DNA from: a bacterium
GTDB lineage: Bacteria > Vulcanimicrobiota > Xenobia > Xenobiales > JADMJV01
Length of the DNA: 64,000 nt
Assembly: GCA_018780265.1 (NCBI GenBank)
Contig: JADMJV010000116.1
Location: 1 to 64,000, forward strand
Direction: 5' to 3'
A program made the position numbers and the translations under genes. The notes beneath the pieces are model-generated. The model was given only the letters and a program-made list of their open reading frames with translations. It searched no databases and was not told where the DNA came from. Below, one piece after another: positions 57,142-64,000 of the stretch (within the stretch, counting starts at the first letter, position 1; each line of letters begins with the position of its first letter).

Positions 57142-59772
57142 CTAACCGGTGGTGCGCAGTCCGGCCGCTACCCCCTGAATGGTCATGCGCAGGAGATTCC
57201 AGTAAAGTTCGAGCCAGTGGTCGTTTTCGCAACTGCGCAGCCGTCGAAAAGTCTCGACCTGGATCAGGTTAAGCGGGTCGACATAGGGGTTGCGCACCCG
57301 AATCGATCGCTCCAGCCATGGTTGGGCCTGCAACAGCGCTTCCCGGCCCGTAAGAGCCAGCACAACCTGTCGAGAGCGTTCAAATTCGGCCTCCAGCAAC
57401 TGCATAATCGGGTTTGCCTGCCAGTCGCCCTCCAGCAGTTGGGTGTAGCAACGGGCGATCTCCATGTCGGCTTTGGCCAGGGCCAACTCGGCGTTGTCGA
57501 TAACGGCTCGAAAGAAGGGCCAGTTTTGATAGAGTTCGACCAGGGACTCCAGAGGCACCGTCTGAAAGGCCGTACCCAATCCATACCAGGCTGGCAGAAT
57601 GACCCGGTTTTGGGTCCAGGAAAAGACCCAGGGGATGGCCCGCAAACCGCTCAGGCCTTGCCTGGCGTCGCTGGGGCGCCGCGAAGGACGTGAGCCGATG
57701 GCCATTCTTTCCACGCCCTGGATGGGTGTGGCATGTTGAAAGAACTCCAGAAACTGGGGATGCTCCACCAGTTCTCGATAGTGTTTTAGGGAGGCTTCGG
57801 CCAGGTCGTCGAGACGCTCTACCCAGGCCGTTGGGATATCCTGGACGGGAGCGTTACGCACTTCCAGCAGGCTCCAGAGCAGTTGTTCCAGGTGGCGGTG
57901 GGCAATGGGTTGGTAGTCGTAACGCTCGGAGAGAACTTCGCCCTGTTCGGTGAGGCGTAGGCCTCGAGCCGTGGTTTCAAAAGGAAGGCTCAGAATGCTG
58001 CGGGCCGCCGGGCCACCGCCGCGCCCCAGTGAGCCGCCTCGACCGTGGAAGAATCGCAGTTGCACGTCGTATTCGGCGGCCACCTGTTGCATGCGCTGCT
58101 GGCTGCGGTAGAGCCACCAGTTGGCGGCCAGGTAGCCACCGTCCTTGGTGCTGTCGGAGTAGCCGATACACACGACCTGAAGATCCTGGTGGTAGGTGCG
58201 CAGGTAGTCTCGATATTCTGCTTGCTCAAAGAGTGTGCGCAATACCTCAGGGCCGCGCTGCAGGTCGCTGATGGTTTCAAAGAGAGGTACCAGGTCCATA
58301 TGAACGCCCGGGGCAAAGCGTTGTTGCAGCCAGAGCAAGGCCATAATGTCCACTGCCTCGTGGGTCATGCTGAGAATGTGACAACCCAATTGGTCGGACC
58401 CGTAGGATTCGTGATACCAACTGAGCAGGCGAAACAGGCTGACGGTTTCCTGGGCCATGGGCAACGAAGGCCGCACGATTTTGGGTTGGGCCTGGCGCAG
58501 ACGGGCCATGCGCACTTCGGCGCTGGCCGTGGCGTAGTCGGGGTCCTCCAGCAGTTCACCCAGCACCTGATGATAGATCATAGACTCCTGGCGGATGTCC
58601 AGTTTGGCCAGATGAAACCCGAAGGTGGCGGTTTGCACCAGCCAGTCGTCCAGGCGTCGACACTGGCGCTGACCCAGGGAGCGCTGGAGCAACTGTAAGT
58701 CGGCCAGCAGTTGGCTGGAATGTACATAGGCTCCGGGCAGTCCCTGAGCCTGAGTGCTGCCCTGACGCACCTGGCGCAAGGCTTGCGACAGTCTCCACTG
58801 AATGATGCGCAGCCAACGTCGATGGACTTCGAAAGCCGAGAACGGCTCCAACAAACGGGACAGCCCGGGCCATTGCCAGAGCGACTCCTGAACCTTTTGC
58901 TTGAGCTCGAAGCTGGCCTCCACGCGCACTTCCGACTGTGTGAGTCGGCTGAAGCAGCGGCGGGCCTGGCGCCAGTGCATTTTGAGAGCAATTTTGCGGT
59001 AATGGCGCAAGGTCTGAGCGGTGACTTCGCTGGTCACGTAGGGATTGCCGTCGCGATCTCCCCCCATCCAGGTGCCAAACTGTAAAAAGGCCGGCACCTC
59101 GAAAGACTCCCCCGGATAGTGGTGCTCCAGCGCCTGGTGCAGTTCGCGATGGAGACGGGGCACTACGTTCCACAATTTTCGTACGGTGGCCATGCCGCGA
59201 GCCACCTCTTCCATTACGGTGGGCTTGCGGGGGCGCAGCAGGTCGGTGTGCCAAAGCGTTTCGATGATCTCGCGCACCGAGGCTTCTACCGAATGGCCTC
59301 GATCACCGCGCTGCAGCCAGCGACGGAGTCGTTGCAGGTGGCCACGCACGGCCCGACGCTTGGCTTCGGTGGGATGAGCCGTGAAAACCGGCTCCAGGAA
59401 AAGATGGTTGAGGCGCTGCTGGACCAACTCCGCGCTGATGCCCTGCCCGGCCATGCTGCCGATGGCCGCCTCTAAGGAGTCTTTGTGAACTTTGCGCCGG
59501 CGCAATGTGCGCACGCGCTGACGGTCTTCGGCCAGATTGGCCAGGTCAAAAAAGAGGGTGAACGCCCGACAGATCAGCCACGATTGATCGATGTCCAGCT
59601 TTTTGAAGATCTCTTGAAGCTCCTCGGCCGCCCCGGGATCGCCCTGACGGCGGGCCTTGGCCAGGGCCCGCACCTGTTCTTCCAATTCGAGTGACTCGGG
59701 GCCCTCCAGTTGAGCGATGACCTGACCCAGCAGTCCGCCCAGCCAGCGCACTTCCTGGCGCAGCTCGGGCAT
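57142..59772 (-). CDS. ppc: Phosphoenolpyruvate carboxylase
   Basis: This 876-residue enzyme adds bicarbonate to PEP to give oxaloacetate, refilling the TCA cycle. Catalytic motifs are intact: FTAHPTEAKRR (His), MGGDRDGNP, GYSDSTKDGG (Lys) and FFHGRGGSLGRGGGP. The C-terminus IQGVAAGLRTTG matches the conserved end. I start it at ATG 59772, a few bases after the stop of the HugZ-like gene; GTG 59784 (MAEDMPEL) is an alternative. No allosteric tail differences are evident. Confidence 0.95.
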   Translation of the reverse strand: MPELRQEVRWLGGLLGQVIAQLEGPESLELEEQVRALAKARRQGDPGAAEELQEIFKKLDIDQSWLICRAFTLFFDLANLAEDRQRVRTLRRRKVHKDSLEAAIGSMAGQGISAELVQQRLNHLFLEPVFTAHPTEAKRRAVRGHLQRLRRWLQRGDRGHSVEASVREIIETLWHTDLLRPRKPTVMEEVARGMATVRKLWNVVPRLHRELHQALEHHYPGESFEVPAFLQFGTWMGGDRDGNPYVTSEVTAQTLRHYRKIALKMHWRQARRCFSRLTQSEVRVEASFELKQKVQESLWQWPGLSRLLEPFSAFEVHRRWLRIIQWRLSQALRQVRQGSTQAQGLPGAYVHSSQLLADLQLLQRSLGQRQCRRLDDWLVQTATFGFHLAKLDIRQESMIYHQVLGELLEDPDYATASAEVRMARLRQAQPKIVRPSLPMAQETVSLFRLLSWYHESYGSDQLGCHILSMTHEAVDIMALLWLQQRFAPGVHMDLVPLFETISDLQRGPEVLRTLFEQAEYRDYLRTYHQDLQVVCIGYSDSTKDGGYLAANWWLYRSQQRMQQVAAEYDVQLRFFHGRGGSLGRGGGPAARSILSLPFETTARGLRLTEQGEVLSERYDYQPIAHRHLEQLLWSLLEVRNAPVQDIPTAWVERLDDLAEASLKHYRELVEHPQFLEFFQHATPIQGVERMAIGSRPSRRPSDARQGLSGLRAIPWVFSWTQNRVILPAWYGLGTAFQTVPLESLVELYQNWPFFRAVIDNAELALAKADMEIARCYTQLLEGDWQANPIMQLLEAEFERSRQVVLALTGREALLQAQPWLERSIRVRNPYVDPLNLIQVETFRRLRSCENDHWLELYWNLLRMTIQGVAAGLRTTG

Positions 59773-59776
59773 GTCT

Positions 59777-60475
59777 TCAGCCACGTGCGGCTTGCACCAG
59801 GCGAATAAATTCCTGGCGCAATTCCTGACTGTTGCGGCAGCGCTGGGCAAATTCCAGGCGTAGAGTTTGCTGCCCATCCACGCGCACCTGATAGCCGGCG
59901 CCGTCACAACTGACCATTTCAGCCTGAGTCACCGGCCTCTCCAGCTTCTGGCTGGCCAACAAAAGCAGCGCGTCGGCATGGTCTTCGTTCATGTGCTGGA
60001 TGACTCCGGCAGCCAATGCCGCCACCGGGTCAGGTTGGGATTCTCGATATTCTTGAGCCGGCACCCAGCTCATCTCGCCAAAGCCTGCGATATAGCGGAC
60101 TCGTTCTACTTCCATTCGCCACAGGTGAAAGTCTTTGAAGCTGGCGTATTGTCGAGCCTGGGGATGAGCGGCCAGATAGGTTTCTAGCAGGTCTTGGGGG
60201 GCCCGGGTCAACTTGCCCAGCAGCGTGACCCGGCCACAAGCCAGCGGATCGAGTTGCGGCTGTGGGTCCCAAACCAGCAAGGAAGCTCGAGAATCCAGGC
60301 GCAGGTTTTGGGTGTGTTCGGCCAGTTCGCTGATGAGAAGCAGCGGTTCTCCCTGTTCGGTGGCGGCATACTGAATGAGCGAGCCATAAGGGTAGCCGTC
60401 GGCCAGGGTGGAGAGCGTCCCTGTGCCGCCGCGAACCAGGGTGCGACTTCGTTCGGCGTGGCTGAGTGCGCTCAT
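59777..60475 (-). CDS. HugZ-like / DUF2470 heme-utilisation protein
   Basis: This 232-residue protein has an N-terminal pyridoxamine-oxidase-like split barrel (TGTLSTLADGYPYGSLIQYA, ASLLVWDP) and a C-terminal DUF2470 domain (VIQHMNEDHADALLLLA, CDGAGYQVRV). This is the layout of HugZ-type heme oxygenases; here the heme role is inferred from family resemblance. It lies between the CDP-alcohol transferase (4-base overlap) and PEP carboxylase in a minus-strand run. Confidence 0.85.
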   Translation of the reverse strand: MSALSHAERSRTLVRGGTGTLSTLADGYPYGSLIQYAATEQGEPLLLISELAEHTQNLRLDSRASLLVWDPQPQLDPLACGRVTLLGKLTRAPQDLLETYLAAHPQARQYASFKDFHLWRMEVERVRYIAGFGEMSWVPAQEYRESQPDPVAALAAGVIQHMNEDHADALLLLASQKLERPVTQAEMVSCDGAGYQVRVDGQQTLRLEFAQRCRNSQELRQEFIRLVQAARG

Positions 60476-61071
60476 TTTTGGCTATCCAACTCGTGAATGG
60501 CTCGGCTGGCTCGACGCCAGCAGGTGTAGGCGCTGCCCACCAGGATGAGGGCCAGGGTGGCCGGCAACAGGTGAACGTCCCAGTGGGGACGCCAGGCCAG
60601 CACCACGCCGGCCCCGATCAACAGTTTCATTCGCTGTTGCTTGGCCATGGGCCCGCCGAAATCAGCCGTGGCGCCGGCACCGGAGCAAAGGGTGCGAATG
60701 TAGGCCGTCAGCAAAGCCAACAGGCTGGCCCACAGTCCCAGTTGCACCATATCGCAGGCGTAGGCGGCCCCCACGATACTGAGCGTATCGGAGATGCGGT
60801 CGGGGAGTTCGTTGAAAATTTCACCGCTGGGAGACTTCTTGTTGTGCTCCACAGCCACCATGCCATCGAGCATGTTGCACAATAAGCGACAGGTAATGCA
60901 CACGGCGGCGGCCAGGTAGTGATGATAATAGAAGTTGGCCATGGCGCCCAGGCTAATAAAGACTCCGATGACGGAGATCTGGTTGGGGCTGAGGCCGGTG
61001 CTGGCGGCCCATTTGGCCAGGGTGCGGGCCCAAGAAGTGGTGCGTTCTTTGATGGGGCGACGATCGCTCAT
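60472..61071 (-). CDS. CDP-alcohol phosphatidyltransferase family protein
   Basis: This 199-residue membrane enzyme has about five membrane helices and a CDP-alcohol motif read as LDGMVAVEHNKKSPSGEIFNE then LPDRISD. Compared with the standard D-G-x2-A-R-x8-G-x3-D-x3-D, the Arg is Val and the third Asp is Asn. The subgroup is recognisable, so it may use a different alcohol or have altered activity. It overlaps the HugZ-like gene and starts one base after the permease stop, so all three are co-transcribed. Confidence 0.85.
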   Translation of the reverse strand: MSDRRPIKERTTSWARTLAKWAASTGLSPNQISVIGVFISLGAMANFYYHHYLAAAVCITCRLLCNMLDGMVAVEHNKKSPSGEIFNELPDRISDTLSIVGAAYACDMVQLGLWASLLALLTAYIRTLCSGAGATADFGGPMAKQQRMKLLIGAGVVLAWRPHWDVHLLPATLALILVGSAYTCWRRASRAIHELDSQK

Positions 61072-61072
61072 C

Positions 61073-62689
61073 TTAGAAATGTCCTCCGTGGCTGGCGGCC
61101 GGATCGGGCGCCTCTTTGCTCTGGGGCGTGAAAGAGAGGAAGATGAACATCCCCGCCAGGGCCAGATAGCCCAGCGTAAACAGCTTGGGAACCATTTGCG
61201 CGCCCGCCTCCAGGTGAAATGGGTTGTACATGCTGCCGGCCGGTAGGGCCGAATGGATGATGCCAGGCGCTGTAAGCGCGGCCAGCACCATAAGATAGCC
61301 TGCCGAGCGCAGCACGCGACGGTCGATCAGTTCGGCTAAAAACCCCCCCCAGAGCATGGCCGTCAGGATAAAGCCGTTGCCCAGGGCGATCACTACCTGG
61401 GTTTCCGAGATGCCTTCGGCGGTGGGCTTCAGTTTGGCGGCCCAGGCTTCGGGCGTGAAGAGGAAGTCATTGTATTTGATGGCCAGCAGGCGCGCCACTG
61501 TGGGCAGCAGAGCAAAGGCCACCGCGGGGGCGTGTCGGGCGGCCGTGGCCAGGAAGGCCTGCACAATAATGTCCAGGGCCACAAAAATCAGGATGGGGGC
61601 CAGGATGGCGGCCGGAATCAACTTTACAAAGAAACCCACGTAGCCGAGAATTCCGCCCAATCCCACAAAGAGACCGGTCATCAGGGTGTAGCCCAGTCGG
61701 GCGCCCATGGCTTTGTAGGCGGGTTGGCCGATGTAGGGCGTAGATTGAGCTACCCCTCCGCAGATACCGGCCAGCAGGGTGGCAATGGCCTCGGTGAGCA
61801 AGATTTGACGGGTGTCGAAGTCATCTCCGCCTACGCGCGCACTTTCGGTCACGTTGACGCCGCCAATCACGGTCAGAATGGCAAAGGGGAAGGCGATAGG
61901 CAGGTAGGTGAGCGAGTCGGCGTAGGCCTTGACAAACTCAAAGTGGGGGAGGGGCAGGCCGCCCTGAAATTTGAACTCGCTGAGTTCGCTGAGGTGGCCG
62001 CCGGGCAGTCCCAACGAAGGCATCAGGTAATGCAACACCGTGCCCACCAGCACGGCTACGGCCACGCCCGGGAGGTTGCCGGGCAGGCGAATTCCGGCCA
62101 CCAGGGTGTAGAGAATGATCCCCAGCGAAATCATGCCCACAATCGGAAGCTTGAAGACTTCCAGCAGGGGAAGCAGGCCGATCAGAGCCAGGCCGATTCC
62201 GGCCAAACTGCCCAGCAGACCCGCTTGAGGGACCACTTTTTGCAGCCATTTTCCCGCGAAACTGAAGATCAGCTTGATGATGCCGATGTTGATCATGGTG
62301 GCCATGCCCAGATACCAGGTCATCATGGCCGCTTCGTTCTCGGGCATGGTCCCTTTGTAGGCCAGAAAAGCGGGGCCCAGCACGGTGAACACAATGCCCA
62401 GACTGGATGGAGTGTCCAGTCCCAAAGGCATAGCCGTTACGTTGGGATTGTTGGTCTTTTTGGCGATGTTCCAGGCCATATAGGTGTAGACCAGGTCGCC
62501 AAAGAGCACGCCAAAAGCGGTGCCGGGCAGCATTTTGGTGTAGATGATGTCGGCTGGAAAACCGAAGAGAGTGGTTAAGAACAGGGCCATCAGGGCCATT
62601 ACCGTCAGGTTGTCGACCATCAGACCGAAAAAGCCGTTGACGTCGCCGCTGGTCACCCAGCGAATCCGCCCGGAAGAGGTGTCGTTCAC
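61073..62689 (-). CDS. NCS2-type permease (xanthine/uracil/guanine-like)
   Basis: The 538-residue protein has about 12-14 membrane segments and resembles NCS2/AzgA-type nucleobase permeases: GDVNGFFGLMVDNLTVMALMA at the start, a loop PNVTAMPLGLDTPSS, and the second half FPFAILTVIGGVNVTESARV followed by GICGGVAQSTPYIGQPAYKAMG. It imports or exchanges a nucleobase-like anion; the substrate is not determinable. It is the first gene of a run with the CDP-alcohol transferase and HugZ-like genes. A CRP-type promoter and a hairpin lie upstream. Confidence 0.85.
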   Translation of the reverse strand: MNDTSSGRIRWVTSGDVNGFFGLMVDNLTVMALMALFLTTLFGFPADIIYTKMLPGTAFGVLFGDLVYTYMAWNIAKKTNNPNVTAMPLGLDTPSSLGIVFTVLGPAFLAYKGTMPENEAAMMTWYLGMATMINIGIIKLIFSFAGKWLQKVVPQAGLLGSLAGIGLALIGLLPLLEVFKLPIVGMISLGIILYTLVAGIRLPGNLPGVAVAVLVGTVLHYLMPSLGLPGGHLSELSEFKFQGGLPLPHFEFVKAYADSLTYLPIAFPFAILTVIGGVNVTESARVGGDDFDTRQILLTEAIATLLAGICGGVAQSTPYIGQPAYKAMGARLGYTLMTGLFVGLGGILGYVGFFVKLIPAAILAPILIFVALDIIVQAFLATAARHAPAVAFALLPTVARLLAIKYNDFLFTPEAWAAKLKPTAEGISETQVVIALGNGFILTAMLWGGFLAELIDRRVLRSAGYLMVLAALTAPGIIHSALPAGSMYNPFHLEAGAQMVPKLFTLGYLALAGMFIFLSFTPQSKEAPDPAASHGGHF

Positions 62690-62801
62690 GGGAATGGGTC
62701 CTTCCTGGCCAAAATGGGGGATGATTCACCCCAGAACGGTGTGGCCAGTTCGGCGCCAGCACCCAGATCCTCTTCTGCTTCGGGCGGTTCTTGGGCGCAC
62801 T

Positions 62802-62834
62802 AAAAAAAGAAACCGGCTCGCGTGGGCGGCCGGT
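62802..62834 (-). terminator. Rho-independent terminator after the amidase / upstream of the permease
   Basis: On the minus strand ACCGGC (62834-62829), an 11-base loop and GCCGGT (62817-62812) are followed by TTTCTTTTTTT. It ends the amidase transcript about 90 bases past its stop. Because a promoter-like element lies before it (62886-62928), it could also act as an attenuator in the permease leader. Confidence 0.75.
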
Positions 62835-62885
62835 CTTCCAGGGAGTGGCGATGATGCGCTGAGCCGAGGGGCTCGTTACTTGTCT

Positions 62886-62928
62886 AGAATAGCGCAGGTC
62901 AGCCAACCGGTCTGTGAATTGCGTCACA
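62886..62928 (-). promoter_or_regulatory. Class II CRP/FNR-type promoter for the permease operon
   Basis: TGTGA-CGCAAT-TCACA on the minus strand (62928-62913) is a perfect match to the CRP/FNR-type palindrome. The predicted -10, TATTCT, lies at 62891-62886, so transcription would start near 62879 and the palindrome centre (62920.5) would be at about -41.5. This is the same layout as the promoter at 30561-30608. The transcript would run to the permease ATG at 62689, passing the hairpin at 62802-62834. Confidence 0.55.
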
Positions 62929-64000
62929 AATCCGCGCGTAAGAATCTTTCGATGCCCTGGCGAATCCCTCGGGCGGCCTTGTGGGCGTAGTCCGGCCGGG
63001 CCAGCATGCCTTTCTCCAAGGTTGGATTGGAAAGAAAGTTGACCTCGACCAGCACGGCAGGCATGCCGGTCTGGCGAATCACGTGAAAGGATCGCCACAG
63101 GTGCATCCAGTCAGGCTCTCCAATGGCTTTGGCCAGGGGCTCGGCGATGGCCTGGGCCAGGCCCCGTCCGCTGGGCTGATAATAGTAGATGTGGGTGCCA
63201 TGACTGACGCGACCGTCTTTGATGTCGGGCCTGGCGTTGTGGTGGATGCTGATGAACAGTTGGGCCTGGCTGCGTTCGGCCACTTCTACCCGCGACTGCA
63301 ACTCTTGGTCGGCTGGGGCACTCTCGGCCGACACCTGACGGTCCCCGTTACGAGTCAGGGTGACCCGGGCTCCGCCTTTTTCTAATTCGGCCTTGAGCGC
63401 CGAGGTGACCTTGAAGTTGAGATCTTTCTCTTTGACCTTGAGTTCCAGGCCTACCGTGCCCGAATCTTTGCCGCCATGACCGGCGTCCAGAGTGATGCGC
63501 AAGCCGCGCAGAGGATGCTTGGGGTCGATTTTGGGAGCGGGAGTAACATCGACAATCAGGTCTTGACCGGTCCAGCGCTGTTGGTAGCCCCACAGGCGCT
63601 GGCGTAGCGGAATTTCAACAGTGGAGCCGTTGTCTTGCGGCCACATGCGGATGGAAGGCAGGTTTTTGGTCTTTTGGGCATAGGCAATGTGAAACATGGC
63701 CATGGGCACTCCGGGTAGATCGATCCACAGTTTGTGGCCCTCAACATCTTCGCGGACCTGCCAGGCGCAGGGTGAGCCCAGGCGGATCTGGACCCGGTTG
63801 GCCGGCTCACTGACCCGAATCATGGTCAGCTGGGGATTTCCCAGACTGGCCGAAGGTTCTAGCAAGTTGCCGTCGCTCAGTTTGATCCATCCCATCGGAG
63901 GACGCACCTGGACCCAGTCTCCCTGGCGTTGGATGGCTTCAAAACGAACGCCAGCGGCCACCGGGGTGAGGCGGTCATAGTCGCTGCTGGGTCCGGTGCG
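62924..64000 (-). CDS. N-acetylmuramoyl-L-alanine amidase (Amidase_3), cut by window end
   Basis: The frame is open to the last base, so the N-terminus is missing. Visible are an SH3-like wall-binding segment (GDWVQVRPPMGWIKLSDG), an AMIN-like region (VSEPANRVQIRLG) and a complete Amidase_3 domain with zinc ligands in LRITLDAGHGGKDSG, Glu in VKEKDLNFKV, His in FISIHHNARPD, and the catalytic Glu in VLVEVNFLSNP. It cuts the amide between MurNAc and the stem peptide of peptidoglycan. The amidase ends inside a CRP-type palindrome. Confidence 0.93.
   Translation of the reverse strand, partial: RTGPSSDYDRLTPVAAGVRFEAIQRQGDWVQVRPPMGWIKLSDGNLLEPSASLGNPQLTMIRVSEPANRVQIRLGSPCAWQVREDVEGHKLWIDLPGVPMAMFHIAYAQKTKNLPSIRMWPQDNGSTVEIPLRQRLWGYQQRWTGQDLIVDVTPAPKIDPKHPLRGLRITLDAGHGGKDSGTVGLELKVKEKDLNFKVTSALKAELEKGGARVTLTRNGDRQVSAESAPADQELQSRVEVAERSQAQLFISIHHNARPDIKDGRVSHGTHIYYYQPSGRGLAQAIAEPLAKAIGEPDWMHLWRSFHVIRQTGMPAVLVEVNFLSNPTLEKGMLARPDYAHKAARGIRQGIERFLRADL

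Noticed and set aside
61532..62578. 348-codon plus-strand frame opposite the permease
   Set aside because: It is antisense to a clear membrane protein; the product is His/Gly/Gln-rich, as expected for the reverse of hydrophobic codons.
1..64000. CRISPR arrays, tRNA and rRNA genes
   Set aside because: I saw no regularly spaced repeats, no cloverleaf with a TψC-like arm in the gaps, and no rRNA-like conserved blocks; a tRNAscan run would settle it.

Overview
The window is GC-rich, densely coded bacterial chromosome with genes on both strands and no tRNA, rRNA or CRISPR array that I can see. Many starts are GTG or TTG, and many neighbouring genes overlap by exactly four bases (ATGA, GTGA, TTGA), so translational coupling is common. 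The gene set is core metabolism plus cell-envelope genes: an aminofutalosine synthase (MqnE) with a UbiD-type decarboxylase (menaquinone by the futalosine route), GatB, transketolase, PEP carboxylase, a eukaryotic-type hexokinase, a fused aspartate kinase/diaminopimelate decarboxylase, and receiver-Ser/Thr-kinase signalling proteins. This fits a free-living heterotroph from a deep, poorly sampled phylum. I cannot name the taxon from sequence alone.

Layout. 1-1240 is a graveyard of mobile DNA: an IS3 remnant and a tyrosine-recombinase fragment. 1439-5835 (minus) holds a GH57-like protein, transketolase, a small membrane protein and a GT4 glycosyltransferase. 5790-11525 holds a pseudouridine synthase, an ankyrin protein and a transglutaminase / ATP-grasp-Alpha-E / transglutaminase operon. 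11955-20169 holds a peroxiredoxin, a PilZ protein, an ABC ATPase, a membrane JAMM-LysM protein, an NlpC/P60 hydrolase, a DsrE protein, a polyprenol-phosphate sugar transferase and an HtrA-like protease. 20223-24890 is metabolic: hexokinase, an acyl-CoA mutase with isobutyryl-CoA-type residues, a MoaD-MoaE fusion and MqnE. 25000-31730 holds a Tim44-like protein, a receiver-pseudokinase fusion, a 164-bp MITE-like element, a LysM-NlpC/P60 hydrolase, YqeY and two coiled-coil proteins. 31839-36333 is GatB, MoeA-PBP, MoaC and a sugar N-acetyltransferase.

36357-38490 is a looser region with a transposase scrap and small membrane proteins. 38491-42847 is a signalling locus: receiver-Ser/Thr kinase divergent from a periplasmic binding protein and a histidine kinase, with a perfect 16-bp inverted repeat between them. 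42901-50423 holds YjbQ, the LysA/aspartate-kinase fusion, UbiD, the aminotransferase RffA and a TPR-like membrane protein. 50420-64000 (minus) holds a 1599-residue SF1 helicase-nuclease with a proline-rich tail, oligoendopeptidase F, PEP carboxylase, a HugZ-like protein, a CDP-alcohol phosphotransferase, an NCS2-type permease and an N-acetylmuramoyl-L-alanine amidase cut by the window end.

The most interesting signals are: two promoters with perfect TGTGA-N6-TCACA palindromes at about -41.5 (class II CRP/FNR-type layout); the JAMM-TM-LysM protein; the receiver-pseudokinase; the binding protein/histidine kinase/receiver-kinase locus; several enzyme homologues that have lost signature residues (GH57-like, MoeA, aspartate kinase); and the helicase-nuclease with its unusual tail.
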